Source: Limanda limanda (taxonomy: Eukaryota; Chordata; Actinopteri; Pleuronectiformes; Pleuronectidae). From it: DNA of 64,000 bases. Positions 26,241-38,919 of this stretch are shown here, piece by piece. The notes beneath the pieces are model-generated. The model saw only the letters and a list, made by a program, of their open reading frames with translations. It had not been told where the DNA came from and ran no database searches. The stretch is from contig NC_083636.1 in assembly GCF_963576545.1 (NCBI RefSeq), positions 10,209,104 to 10,273,103 of the forward strand, written 5' to 3'. The position numbers and the translations under genes are program-made. Position 1 is the stretch's first letter, and each line of letters starts with the position of its first letter.

Positions 26241-27415
26241 AGATCTCTCAGATTTGTTTGCAGGAGTCTAGAGGACAGACTCATTGGATTTTCTCTGGAA
26301 AAATGTAAAGAGCTTCTGCTACCATGAAGATTGTAGACTGGGAAAGGATCAATAGATGGTGTAATTAAGTGTTAATGTTAGATTACTATTTAATGGTGCC
26401 AATGGGGGAACTCTGCAGAAAACTTTGTCACATAGACAGGTTTACAGTCACAATCACAGAAGATCATTTTACAGTGGTCTTCCGTGCCGCTTAAACCTTG
26501 AATGAGACAAATTCAGATGTTATGAGACGTTCTGCCATAACTGTACATGTAGGATTTAACCCATAGTGGAGGAAACATTGATATTTTCGATACAAAATAT
26601 AGGAAATCATTAAATGATCATGTGCTTACTGGCTTGTAAGTTGATTCAAGTAAGCGAGCAAGTAACGGAAAAGTCGGCTTCTGGCCAATGGGATGTATCG
26701 GCTGCATGTTTTCAATGTGCATTCTGCTCTTGCTGGTTTTCCCAGGATTACCAACCCTAACTTTAAGTAAAAATTGGGTTAAAACCTTTCTACTGTACTT
26801 TGGAAAACTGTGGAGGTGAACTATCTCTTCCATCTTAAATTATAGCTTTATGAAAAATGAAAAAATAATGACGAATTTGTGTGCAGGACTTTGACTGACT
26901 GACACAAATCCCAAAATTTGGAGCTTATTGATGTTCGCAGTCCAGTGTCGTCCAACTCAAAACTTAGAGACACACACACTGTGAAATGAAGCTGTTCCCA
27001 ACAAGAGATAACACCCATAATAAAAAGAAAAAATCCAACAAGGAAAACACAATAGTCCCTGATTAAGATCTAATGTGATTTCACACTACTTGGCTTGGCA
27101 CAGAGGTTTAATTTACTGCCGCTGGACTTGGAGCAGTATCTGCACTGACTTGGGGGCACAGCGGCGTAAAAGGGGAGGGGGAGGGTGCGTTTGTTTTTGT
27201 GGGGTTGTGTGGGGGGGTCGGTTGTGTTGAGGTCAGATTTAGTTTGGGGGGTGTGTTGTGGTTGTGGTAGATCGCTGGAGCCGAGTGGAGTCCTGTCATG
27301 AACAGTATCGGGGCATGTGGTCGGCCCTGTGTCGCTCTGTCTGGAGAAATTAGTCATGTCCCGTTCAGGAAAGGAGGAAGCAAAGAGACAGAGATTGAGG
27401 GAGGAGTGTATTTTC
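26241..27415. other. Unique stretch, no gene
   Basis: Mostly AT-rich. Positions 27160-27260 are G/T-rich on the plus strand, with G runs. No supported gene. Confidence 0.5.
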
Positions 27416-27426
27416 GTGTGTGTGTG

Positions 27427-27468
<42 letters not shown>

Positions 27469-27477
27469 TGTGTGTTT
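27416..27477 (+). repeat. (TG)n microsatellite, slightly interrupted
   Basis: TG array with a single C variant near 27432 and an A variant near 27466. Confidence 0.94.
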
Positions 27478-27760
27478 GTGTTGTGCTTAGCATGGCTGCC
27501 TCCTTGGACTGAGCAACACAAGATAAGGAGGTTCAACTGCTCTGTCTTTCATGTGCTGTCCATTTCAGGGACACATGCATTTATGTAAGCAACCACACAC
27601 ATACCTATAGAGACATTATATATATAATATATATATTTAGCCACACACATGCACACTCACGCATTCAGCACACTCACAAGCCAGACAGCAGCCACTGGGA
27701 ATCGTCTCGTGAAATCAATAGAAACGTACACAGTCACAGACACATGGGACAAGAGTATAA

Positions 27761-27773
27761 TGTGTGTGTGAGT

Positions 27774-27805
<32 letters not shown>

Positions 27806-27816
27806 GAGTGTGTGTG
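27761..27816 (+). repeat. (TG)n microsatellite, interrupted
   Basis: TG array with A and T interruptions. Between this and the previous array is a (TA)n-rich patch at 27618-27637. Confidence 0.93.
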
Positions 27817-29160
27817 CCACTGGTTGATCCACAGAAAATGGCTTTTGTTGAGTCCCCTGTGCTATGTAACATTACAGAGTAATTACAGTGTGTGTGCTTT
27901 GTTTAGGGAAAGTCTAATTATGCTGTTTGGGTTGTGCAGGGCCCTGGGGTGTCACCGTGTGTGTGAGAGTGCATGCGCGCATTTGTGTATGTGTGTGTGT
28001 GTGTGCTAGAGAGAGATTGTAGTCGGTGAGAAGACACTAATTGTGGAGGCGGTGTTAATGGTACAGCAACTGTCAGAGAGGGAGCGAGAGAGAGAGAGAG
28101 CCTTACTTTGGCCTTCTAATCTTTCACTACCTCTCTCCATGAGGACGCGACTTTACACTGTCACCTCATGTCTAATTAAGTCATTATTCTAAAGCCTATC
28201 TCAGATAAATAGATTCTTAAACATTAGTGAATCTTTTTCATCTTAACCTTGTTGTAACGTGACGGCAACACAAAACTCACACAAACTTTGGCATCTGAAA
28301 ACGCCGATAATCCCATATGGTATAACATGCTACCCAATAAACATGACAACTGAAAACAGCAACCTAAATACAAGGCTATGGACAAATAAACAGTGACGAG
28401 CAGCATTTAATAAAAGGTACTTCACGTTTTGTGATGTGGAAGAGGCCACTGCGAGTCGATTGACCCGTGCAGTGAGAGCAGAGTAGATTCTGGAATAGGA
28501 CAAAAACATGTAGAGCCTACATAAAGTACAAGATCAATACCATCTCACAGTGTCTCCTCGGTTGTACATTTCCGGTTGTCCATCACTAGGTTTACATGCA
28601 CTTCAGTAACCAGGTTTCTGAGTGAAAATTTGATGAAATGGGAAATATTGCAAAACAGGTTTGTTTGAGAGATGTGGAAAAAGCAGCATATTAATATGTC
28701 ATGAAGGGGCTCACGGTGCAGACAAACAACAGGAGGGAGAACACACCAATTTTTGTCAATTAAACCAATGAGTTTTTAATAAACAAAACCTCCACGACGA
28801 CCTCCACTCTGCTGCCACTTCCTGGAAGGGAAGGAGCATAACTAAGACAAACAGAAGAGGAGCAGATCAAATCAAATGTCCAATGAAAAGATAATCATTG
28901 AATGAATCATGGCGTGGTGACGCCTACACTCCAATGAAGAGGGGAAGAATATCGTTCGACGTAAACATGTGATATGAGTGAAACAATGAGGAAACAAATC
29001 ATAGAAAATTAAAACAAGGACAAACATGAATGTCATATTTACATCCTCTACATTGCTTATCACTCGTGTTTCTTCTGCAAGATATGATGACATCTGATTG
29101 GAATATATATGATTTATAAAATGCTTTATGAGATGACTAGTGTTTTATAGGATAAACTGA
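27817..29160. other. Unique stretch, possible old repeat at 28575-28800
   Basis: 'aggtttacatgcacttcagt' with 'aaccaggtttctgagtg' near 28590 resembles ends of fish MITEs, but no partner end was found. A short TG run lies at 27989-28004 and a GA run at 28088-28102. No gene. Confidence 0.35.
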
Positions 29161-29164
29161 TTCG

Positions 29165-29520
29165 ATTTTTGGGGGTCAAGGTTACTGTGGCCTCACAAAG
29201 CACATTTCTTGCCTTGTGAATGTGATAGCTCAAGACGGCCTTGAGGGATTCCTTTCACATTTGGCTCAAACATTCACTTGGACTCAAGAATTAACTGATT
29301 TGATTTTAGAAGCCAAAGGTCAAGGTCACTGTGGCCTGGCATAGTATGTTAATGTATTTCTTGAATGTGATATCTCAAGATGAGCTATAGGGAATGTTTT
29401 CAAATTTGGTACCAACATTGAACTCAAAGATGGACGGATAAGATTTCAATGGTTAAAGGAAAAGGTTACGCTGACCTGATATGAATCTGGAAACCAAATT
29501 TGGAGGCATACAACCGCAAT
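29165..29520 (+). repeat. Tandem repeat, about 140-bp unit, three decayed copies
   Basis: 'ggtcaaggttactgtggcct' near 29175 recurs as 'ggtcaaggtcactgtggcct' near 29318, and again weaker near 29455. Between them 'gaatgtgatagctcaagac' matches 'gaatgtgatatctcaagat', and 'cttggactcaagaattaact' matches a weaker copy downstream. The period is about 140. This repeat type is widespread in fishes. Copies differ by roughly a quarter of positions, so it is old. Confidence 0.75.
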
Positions 29521-29999
29521 ATGGTTATTCTAGTTGTTATGAACCCTTGAAAATAGGACATAATGGCATGTTGGTATTGGTGAAGTTTCTGTAACATGCT
29601 TGTGTGTTTGTTTCAAGGTCTGCACAAGGCCTCGCGGCTGTGTATCTGGTGTTCTTTATTGACATCCATCAGAAATGCAATCGGCCCATTCTCTGTCACA
29701 AAGACTGCACAGAAAAAGGTCCTATTCTTCCTTGTTTGTATCATTCTAATTACCTAGGTTGATTTAGATTTGGGGAAAGAAAAGCAGTGATGTTGTATTT
29801 CAAAAGAAGACGTGGGTTTGAATAGCTGTTGGCCAGCTCTGAGAAGGGGTCAAGGTACCGAGATGTGTCCTTGTCCATAAACAAACAATACAATACACTG
29901 TCATTGATGCATAATTGCTACGCACATTTGTTCCTGCAAGTTGTTGTTCATCCCAATGGTGTATTGTCTGTACAATGTTAGACCAGACTTCATTTCATA
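29521..29999. other. Unique stretch, nothing recognised
   Basis: No supported feature. Confidence 0.5.
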
Positions 30000-30140
30000 T
30001 AATGTGCTCCGGGGCATCAATTTACCCAAGGAACATAATGAAGTACATTTTATTATTGTTAACATTGTCAATTACAGAATGCAGCATAACAGCCGTAATC
30101 CATTTTAAATGAATGCAGGAATAAATGAAATTTCTGTGGC
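30000..30140. promoter_or_regulatory. Possible conserved non-coding element
   Basis: A unique AT-rich block: 'ttattattgttaacattgtc' (Sox/HNF-like), 'caattacagaatgcag' and 'gtaatccattttaaatg' (bicoid-type homeodomain TAATCC). Inference from texture only. Confidence 0.3.
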
Positions 30141-33100
30141 AGTGTTGTTGTTGTCCACACCGATTTAACTGATGGAAGAATAGCCTTCTTTGCTGGAGAG
30201 GCTTTTTGAATGGGGATGTTGGGTCCTTAGGAGACAATTAAAGAGAAGTTACTTCATTCTGCTGTGCCATTACAGACTTGTGTAATCGTCAGTGTTTAAC
30301 AATGGACACTTTTTCTATAGTGCTACAGAGATTTGAAGTGATGCTCCTCAATGATAACCCACCCCTGACCTGTGTGTTGCATAGTGTATATTGAACGTAC
30401 CTACGTCTCTACTTACAAATAAGTGCTGTATACGTATCATCCTTATGTGGATTATATGTGAGCTTTCTATCAACAATGTGTGCAAATGTGCTGGAGTAGG
30501 TGTGTTATGTTGTTGAGTGTGTTGTGCTGCGGCGGTCTGTGAGTCACATAATTAAGTGGTGAAGATGTTGTGGTGAGTGGGTATGTATGAAGACGGGTTG
30601 AGAAGGCCTTAATTTGATAAAAGAAGACTGGAATTGAAAATGGTGACCCTCACAGATGCTGCAGCTTCTGCCTCTCAGGGACATACTGTACATGGTTCTC
30701 TTTCTAAAGTTAGTGTGTAGGGGACAGGCATATTGATATATCTAGCCATGTAGAGATATACAATTTTATGAGCTGATTGTGTGTTCATGTAGTGTTGAAA
30801 TAATTGGAAAAATTTGTTCCCGGCTGGGAAATTTCACATGAACTCCACCACAAGTCGGAACAAAAACTCAGAAATGGAACATTTAACACACGAGCAGCTG
30901 ACATGACTTGTAAACCACTTAACATCATTTTACCATCAGCGCTGAATAGTAGCTTTGAATCACTAAGTCCAAGGTACAGAATAGAATGCCCTGTAAAACC
31001 CATTGTTTGAAAAAGACCACCTAAAGCCTGAGGGTCTTGAAGAGCTGGCAGAATTGCCAGTGTTTAAAAAAAATTCTCAGCCTCTGAAGCATGAAGACAC
31101 ATGAACCATCATAAATCATTGCCTTTTTCCCAAAAGTTCATGAAAGTTTTTTTTTTTCAACCATAAAACTGGAAAACTCGCCGAGACCTCCAGATCTGTC
31201 TTCTTTCTATCCTGTCTATAATCCAATCATATTTCACCCATTTCTCCCAGTCAGATGCTTCTATAATTTGTATTTTTTGTTATTTATCTGTCTGTATCTT
31301 AATCTTTCTGTCTTTATCTGAGTCCCTCTGTCTCAGAGACAATTGGCATGTCCGCACACTGCGGTTATACAACAGTCCTATGATCTCCCTGCCAGCACAT
31401 TGCCAACATACCACTGTGGTTCTGTGTATTTAGTTTTTGTTCTGTCATACAAAGCTACTGTGGAAAGCTAATGCAGAACTACTGTGGATAATTCGCATGT
31501 GCGTGTTGGGTTCACTGACTTTTCAATGTGTTCGTGTCTTTGTGCCATAATGTTTGTGTGTGAGGCAGCCTTTGGCGGGATGGTCCCGTGGTCCCTCCCC
31601 TTGTCCATCCACTCTGTTAGCGATCTTTATCTTCCCCCAACAATCAGGCTTTATCCCCGGACACTCCTGGCCCCACAGTAGCCCAGGGAGCAGCGGTCCG
31701 GCGTTCCCATCCAATCCAAATCACACATACTTTCTCACATATGTTCACTTGTATAACACACACAAGCAATTTCAATGCTTAAGATTTTGTCAAGGATTCT
31801 CTTGCTGCTTGCTTAGAAAGTTTGCTAAAAGAAGACAAAATCTTTAAGAAGCTGCTGCTGAAAAGTTAGAGAAAACATGATTTTAAATTTGGCCAAAAAA
31901 TGTGGAAACATTAACATTTAATATCATGTTGTTGTAGGTTAGGGTTAGGGATTACTGTTAGGGTTTAACAGTATGTAGATTTAATTTTGAAAAGACAATA
32001 AGTATGCAAGGTACCGAGGTATTGTATCTAACAGCGATAGGTTATATGATCAGGAGCACAAAACTGGCTCGAGAAAACCATGGCAACGCTTATAAAACGA
32101 ATGATAAATCGAAAAAAGGCATATGTTACAAAAATACCATCGAAAGAAAATCTTTTTATTGTGACCAAACACAATGTGCATGACGAGAAACAGCCAAAGT
32201 ACAAAAGTGGCATTGTGTTAGCATCAGTATCAGAAGTTAGAGAACACGATGTAGTGTTTGATCACAAGAAGCCTGTGGCACTATGAGAGGAGACTGAGAG
32301 CATTGATTTCATTGTAGAGGAGCATGGAGTGTATGTGAGTTGGCAAGTGTGTCTGAGTGTGTGTGTGTGAGTGTGTGTGTGTGAATTGTCTGGAACATTA
32401 AGCTATAGAGGCCCATTCAGACCTTCTTTTCTCTCCCCTCCTTCCATCAGGAGATAGCAGGGACATTGAACTGCAGCAACAAAAGCAGATATCCATCAGA
32501 CAGAGTTTCTGAGAGAGAACAGTATTGTGTTGAAAGGGGCGTAATGGAAACTTAGCTTAGAGCTTTATTCACACAAACTGTACTCTCGGGTTTGGAGACA
32601 CACGGATGTGCACAAACACACACACAGGCACACACATTCACTTTGCCTACGAACCAAACACTGCTTGTTCTTCTCTACTAAAAATGGTGCTCTCATTTTG
32701 AAAATGTTTTAAAAATGATAGATGAGAGGTTGTAGACAGATAGTTGCCAGTCATGATGCTCCGTAGCAAAGCACTTTGCAGAGATCCCACACTCAAATCT
32801 CCTGTAGCACAAGAAAGGGTTTGTTTGTTTGTTTGTTGGAAAAAAAAAATATATATATATATAAAGAAAAGACTAGAAAAATAGTGGTAAAAAAGTCTCT
32901 GTGTTTGGCTGAACTGAATCAGTTCATTTTTTTCAAATCCAGCCTGGGAACCCATGTCTCCCCCTACAATCTCCGATATTCAATAAAATCACAAAATATT
33001 TCACACAATTTCTTCAGTGTGAAATTATCACATAATGCTTTGTTTTTGTTGTGCTGTTTTATTGCTGCTCAGGGTCACGTGGCACATGAAAGGCTAAGAA

Positions 33101-33430
33101 CTTTAATAGATGCATCATGCACTCAAGAGAACACAGAGGCCTCCAGATATACCGAAGGGTTGAATCAAGACTTCTCTGTATTGTATTGATGAAGTAGAAC
33201 AGTGTGAACATCCCAATACGTCTTCAAACAGAAATGCAGACAATCATATTGCATTTCTTAGTTCAACTACCAAGCCTTTTCTTATCTGCTTCTGCTATTA
33301 ATACGTTTTACTTAAGTTTAGGCATCTTGGTTTCAGGCAACATGACCTTCAAGGTAAACTGGGAGGAAATGCAGGCAAACCATCCTGTCTGTTGTCAAAG
33401 CTGGAGGTTTTCTGTACACATCTGTCTACC
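30141..33430. other. Unique AT-rich stretch, no gene
   Basis: Short TG runs lie at 32351-32383 and a (TTTG)n plus (TA)n pair at 32818-32862. The 68-codon plus frame at 32080-32286 is Lys/Val-rich, starts after 'gaaaaccatgg' and reads through unique sequence, but I recognise no family. No splice-site pair is convincing. Confidence 0.45.
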
Positions 33431-33439
33431 TAAAGGCTC

Positions 33440-34400
33440 TTATATACTACTACGTGTCCGTTTCTCGGAAAGTTCTCAGCAGGGGGCAAAGACTCTTTTT
33501 GATTTTTACTTCTCCGTCTGTCTACGTCCGGAAAAAATTCACCGCCAAACCCATAGGTGGCGCAACGGAAGACGAGCTCAGAGAAGCCTACCCCATTTGG
33601 GAAGAAGAAGTCCACGTGTCTCTGTTGACATGTTAGCTTGCGTCCCACACACTGAACCATGGCAACTAACAGAACTAAATAAAGTGACACCCAGCGGGTC
33701 AAAATGCTGATGTAATCGTTTCTTAGCGCAGCGGTTCCCCGGTCTTGTTTCCGAACTGTGTTACTGATTCCACAGCTTGAATCTGCTTAAGGCTACATGT
33801 AGCTAGAAGCTACACGGACCTAGCTCCCCCCAGCTTCCACACACAGTCAGCAGGGACTCCCGACACTAACTACTACTATCCAGTGTTTGCTTCTAACCTG
33901 ACGGTATTATAGAAACAGTGTCATGATAGAAGTGGAATTAAAGTCGTGACGGCGGGTTCTTGCACTGTTACCACCGCTGTTAGCATGGTGGCTAGCCTAG
34001 CCCGCTAGCCTAGCCTGCTAGCGCCGTTTTGAAAGCTCGTTATAACCGTCTGTGACCGTGCACACATGCCCTCAGTGCTCGAACGAGCCATCGTCAGCCG
34101 GACAACTCCGCTGGCTTAACACACACGTCACATTAATCGTAGAATCATAGTTGTGTTTGGGTTTGATGCTACATGGAAGTAAACAGGAAGTAAACAGGAA
34201 GTTTGAGGTCCGGAAATACGGAAATGACGTCATACGGAAATGATGTCGTTCGCGGACCAATCACAGCCAAGAGCGGTCCGTCGGGTCTCAAACATGAAGA
34301 CGGATAGTTAGAAAAATCAGACGTGTACGAAAAGCTGTACGAAGCATTCGGAGAGGGCGTTTCACGACGGATAGGGCGGTCTTATCTGTCCGTAATAGAA
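33440..34400. mobile_element. CpG-rich block, probable unclassified DNA transposon
   Basis: The block is much richer in CpG than the AT-rich flanks. It contains repeated GCTAGCC words (33989-34023), two direct copies of 'gtaaacaggaa' (about 34179-34200), and two copies of 'acggaaatga' with 'cgtc' (about 34216-34247). A motif at 33501-33519 ('gatttttacttctccgtct') has an inverted counterpart at 34298-34319, 'agacggatagttagaaaaat'. These suggest decayed inverted sub-termini. No transposase frame is seen. Limits and class are uncertain. Confidence 0.45.
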
Positions 34401-37033
34401 GAAACGGAGAGGCATAAATTGGCCTTAAGTCTCTTCTCTGAGGACCTTTACATGGTGCTTTTGTGTGGAGTTCAACTTAAATTACACAAAAATGTATCTT
34501 TACCCGTATTAACCAATGAGGTACTACAGGATGTCCAAAATGATGTAAACATCATCATTTTTTGCAAATTGACTGTTAAAACATAGGATAGGATAGTTTC
34601 AAACTTCACAAAAGGACCACAATACGATCCTGTAGATGTTAAAGAGGTTTCAAAGCATCTATCACTTCTCACTCGTGCTTTGTTTACCACCATCAGTATC
34701 TGTGTGGAAATGCTCAGCACCAGGTGAATTTAATCTGTCATCTGTGATAATGGCAAACAAAATGACTGAAAAAATTAGCTGTGGTTCTTCCTGTCTAATT
34801 AAAATGAAAGATAGAAGCGGCCTGAGCGATTTGACCCTGTGTGATCACAACAGAAGGTGAGAGTGTGAGTGAGAGCCTTTCAGGACGATGATGAAGCTTC
34901 TGGCTTGTTCATAGACACAATGGGTTACGGGTAATTGTCACTTGTTAGCCATACTGTTATCATTGTGACAAAACTGCCCAAGTGCGTACATGTTTCTTCC
35001 TCTGGTGTTTTACGGTAGTTACTGACCAAGTTCTGGTGTGCTATTGCTACTTTTTGCATGTGGTGAACACTGGGACTGTCCCGAATACCATTTTTATGGC
35101 TTTGAAACGTCAGAAATAATTATTCAAGGCTTTTTTATGGAGACAAAGGTTGTACTTTGAGAAAGAGACTCGGACAAAAGTTGGATTTTTATGTTGTTTG
35201 TCGCCATGGAGGTCAACAGCGATGGCTAAGCTGTTACTTACTGCAAACTGGTTGTTGATTTTTGATACGTCACTTTCCTTTGTCATGGCTGGCACTATGA
35301 TTTTGGGATCATCTTTACAAATTTGGAAGTAACTTGAGTCCTTTGACTTTCTAGACAGTAGCCTGGTCATGTGGTCCCATGTTACACACATCTATAACTA
35401 AGATAAAAAAAAAGTCCTTGTCTGAGATCAACCAACCCTGTTCAATGTGATAATGTGGGATGGTTACTTCTTATTTCATGGTTATTTGGATTTTGTAGTG
35501 AGGCATTCAAAAATGTAATACAAACCAATTTGAATGTTGATTACCATGACAACGTCTGAAATTTTAGAGGCATTGGGTCAGGCCTTGTAAACACAGAGAA
35601 CACAGGATAATGTTGAATATGTGGCCGTGTAAACAAAAGTGCATTAAAACTTTATACACAACATTTGAAATGACAAGTGTAAATGAGGCTATGGCCTTGT
35701 TTAATTGCAGTGTTTTTGTTTTTGTTTTTGTCTTGTTCTCCTTGTCTACCTCTGCAAATCCGGCCTGTTATTTGCCAGCAAGAGCAAACAAACATCAATC
35801 CCCCAAACTGCAAAACTGTTGCAGAGCTTCACGACACGTAGGTGTACGTTAGAAGACAAACTTTCCTGTTTTATCCTCCTCGACCCACTGCTCGTGTTTT
35901 ACGGTGAAACAGCTCTGTGAGTTATCTGCATCTGAAACCTTGCCTGCTTCCCCTGTCTTAATAAATAAATATCCCCCGTCTCAGATCAGCGTTGTCCTCT
36001 TCTTAATTATGTGTAAACCAGGGATGAGCGAGCAGGCCTCCCATGGATTAACCGCAGACTGACTCTGAAACTTCCAGTCAGACTTCCGTATTGTAAGACG
36101 TGTAAAATCTTTACAGCGGGCTGACAGACACGCAGGCGCACGGCGTCCTTAAAGGTTTTCCAAACTTAAGTGTATAGACAACAGTAGCAGTTCGGTTGTC
36201 CCCAAATCACATCGCCTAATATTCCTCCGGAAAAGACTGCACAAACGGCTGCTCCCAAATTTGATTGGTGGTATTTGTAAGTCAACCTAAATCTCAGAGA
36301 AGCTACACACACAAATGGAACAGGGCTTACTAATCCATTTGTAAGGCAATAGGCAGGCAAACAGGCAGGGGAGAGCTTGCCAAGTGTTGTAATCACAACT
36401 AAAGATGATGAGCCCACTCCCTTCCTCTACACCACAGCACTGTGTGTGTGTGTCTGCATGCTCGCTCCTCTGTGGGGTTTTGTGTGCTTTTGCATGTTTG
36501 TCCTACATCGCCTCCTTTACAAAACTGTGACAAGAGAGAGAAAATGAATTGGTATCAAGTGGATAATCTACAAAAGTACACTAGGAGCTTTTCCACCTTA
36601 TGCAAGTCCCCCGCTCATTCATTCGCAGATACCACGCAATCTCCCCGAGAACAACACGCCGGCGATATGAGTTTTGAAAAGGCAGTAATTGTAAGCAGGT
36701 TGGAGAATAAATTAGAACGATGACAAAATACAGAGATAAATCCAGCTTAAGACAGATGTATGCCACTGTTTATTTGATTTCAGCTTTTCTCGCCATCCCG
36801 CTCTTTCTCCCTCCCTCGTTCCTGATCTTTTTTAGTGGGGTGGAAAAATGGATTTTTGTCAGTGATTTGGCCCTGAAATAGCTTATTGTCTAAGGCAGCT
36901 ACTGTGCGGGTACAACGTCGACATCACATGTGTGTGCGAACATGCTCGCCTGTTTCCATGGGGAGTAATGGCCATGGAAGTGTGTATCGGCTCTGCTGGC
37001 ACAATACACCACTGTGCTAATTGTTTTAGACTG

Positions 37034-37035
<2 letters not shown>
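34401..37035. other. Unique stretch, no gene
   Basis: Near 35065, 'gggactgtcccgaatacca' resembles the end of a fish repeat, but no partner is seen. The rest is AT-rich, with TG runs only near 36440. No gene supported. Confidence 0.45.

Positions 37036-37089
<54 letters not shown>
37036..37089 (+). repeat. (TG)n microsatellite, about 27 units
   Basis: Pure TG array. Confidence 0.96.
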
Positions 37090-37095
<6 letters not shown>

Positions 37096-37129
37096 ATAGT
37101 GTCTCTTGTTCATATTTATAGAGACATTC

Positions 37130-37255
37130 TGGCATGAAGGAGGGGTGAGGGTAGGGGGCAAGATTGTGAGGGCAAAGGAAAGGAGAGGGAAAAGGAGGAC
37201 GAAAAAAGGAAGGGAGAGAGGAAAGGAGGAGAGGCTCGAAGGAGTGACTCTGCTT
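37130..37255 (+). repeat. Purine-rich tract
   Basis: The plus strand is nearly all G and A (GGAAAGGAGAGGG-like words) with no clear period. It explains the Arg/Lys/Glu-rich frame here. Confidence 0.65.
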
Positions 37256-37609
37256 CGTCGTTCATTCCCTCTCACTTATTTTGTGTATGTTTATTTTCTA
37301 ATCACCTCTTTTCACTCTGGTCTTTCTCTCTTACCTCACACATTCATGCCCAGAAGCACTTGCACACAACACAGCCAACACACACACACAAACAAACAGA
37401 CACACAGATATCTACACATACATTCATTATAAATTCAAATTATATAAAGTATACCAGACACAAAACTCCTCAGATTAAGAAGATTTCTGAAATTGAGGCT
37501 GGGATCTGCGACAGGTTCTCTGTAAATGTGACGGTAGAAGATTGTTTCTTAAAAAGGGTTAAATAGTGTTTTCACTCTTGGCATCTATTTCCTTTTTCTC
37601 TCTCTGCAG

Positions 37610-37687
37610 ACGTGAGAGGACTCTGTGCACAGTGGAGCTAATCACTTCCTGAAATTTCTCACTTCAGGTTCTCCCATCAAATATCAG
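37610..37687 (+). other. Exon-like segment between strong splice signals
   Basis: A long pyrimidine tract ending 'ctctctctgcag' precedes 37610, and 'tcaggtaaggg' follows, giving a strong acceptor and donor 78 bases apart. All three plus-strand phases contain a stop, so it cannot be an internal coding exon. If it is used, it would be a UTR or non-coding RNA exon. Chance occurrence is quite possible. Confidence 0.2.
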
Positions 37688-37699
37688 GTAAGGGCTAAG

Positions 37700-37985
37700 T
37701 GATGTTTCTATAACCAGGTTTCTTTCCAAAGTTAGTGCTGATTTCAACCAGATTTCCAGGAAATCGGACAATTTAAATGTCGATGAACGATGGTCCATAT
37801 TCACTGCTCTTAAGTGAACTTTGAGAAAATCAGCTGGTTGTGCAAATTTTCGGGTTTGTCCTGTTAAACCATTGAAGAAGTAGCGGAGAGTCATGACAAC
37901 AGTTCCATTGAACATGAAATTTACAAAAAAATGCAAATGTTTGTTTCATTTATGAATATGAGGAAGGTTTGTCTAGTCATTGGAG
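37700..37985. repeat. Possible degraded MITE
   Basis: 'ataaccaggtttctttcc', 'aggaaatcggacaatttaaa' and 'cctgttaaaccattgaagaa' have the feel of a dispersed fish repeat with internal low-level symmetry. I could not find paired ends. Low support. Confidence 0.3.
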
Positions 37986-38863
37986 GCCAATTCTCCTTCC
38001 ACCTCAGCTAAGCGCACGACTTTATTTCTGCGTTTCTACCAATTGAAGCTCAAAGTGCGAAGAGTGTCAAATTGAGATTTATAACTTATTTGTCTTTACC
38101 AACCAAGCAAGTAAACCCATACGATTTTCTGCCAGGATACAATACAGAATACAGTGCAATATGTCAGTGATGAGGACAATTAAGGAATGCAATTAGAGCA
38201 GTTTGATCAGATGCTGTAAGTTCTGTACAACCTTTCAGGCTTTGCACACTGCAGCAGCCACACTAGGGTGGTGTCGCACTCTTTTAACTGCACAAGCCCC
38301 CAATGTTCCACGGAGTCGTGTGAGTTTTTGTTCTTTTAATCTTGGGAACTTTGACTGCTTATCTAAAAACTTTTCAGAGAACCGAATTTGACTGGTGGAC
38401 TTCTGTAAATGTTGGAGCACATCAGTGGAATTTCTCTGGTGCGGCAAACTTGGATGCGATGACAAAAAAAGCAGTGGACGTCGCTGTGTAGAGAACAAGG
38501 CCCCGAGTCAGAGGAAGACAGCGATAACAAACCCAGATACAAGACAAATGACCCTGAAATAAGAGCCTCGGCTGATACTGTCTGCTCTTTGTGTTTGTGT
38601 GTGTTTACGTGCGTGAAGAAGTCCAGATAGTGTATGTCAAGGCAGTGTCATGATCACAGATTGTGGCCTCATCACTTCTCTGCTGAGGAGATTTAGCTGG
38701 CACTGGTTAGACTGACCATGGACTGTGTGTGTGTGCGTGGGGGGGGTTGTGTTGTGTATTTGTACAAATGTCTGAATGTTTGTCACAGCCCTGTCAGATC
38801 ACGCATGAGTCTGCCCACTGCGTGTGTCGACCAGGGGTGACCTTCTTCAGTGTGTGTCTCTTG

Positions 38864-38865
<2 letters not shown>
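37986..38865. other. Unique stretch, no gene
   Basis: Contains a G run near 38740. No supported gene. Confidence 0.5.

Positions 38866-38918
<53 letters not shown>
38866..38918 (+). repeat. (TG)n microsatellite
   Basis: Pure TG array, followed directly by 'tttcctgtgctgcag', a passable splice acceptor (see findings). Confidence 0.95.

Positions 38919-38919
<1 letters not shown>

Noticed and set aside
33204..33710. 168-codon plus frame
   Set aside because: Starts in AT-rich sequence and runs into the CpG-rich probable transposon, so it crosses an element boundary.
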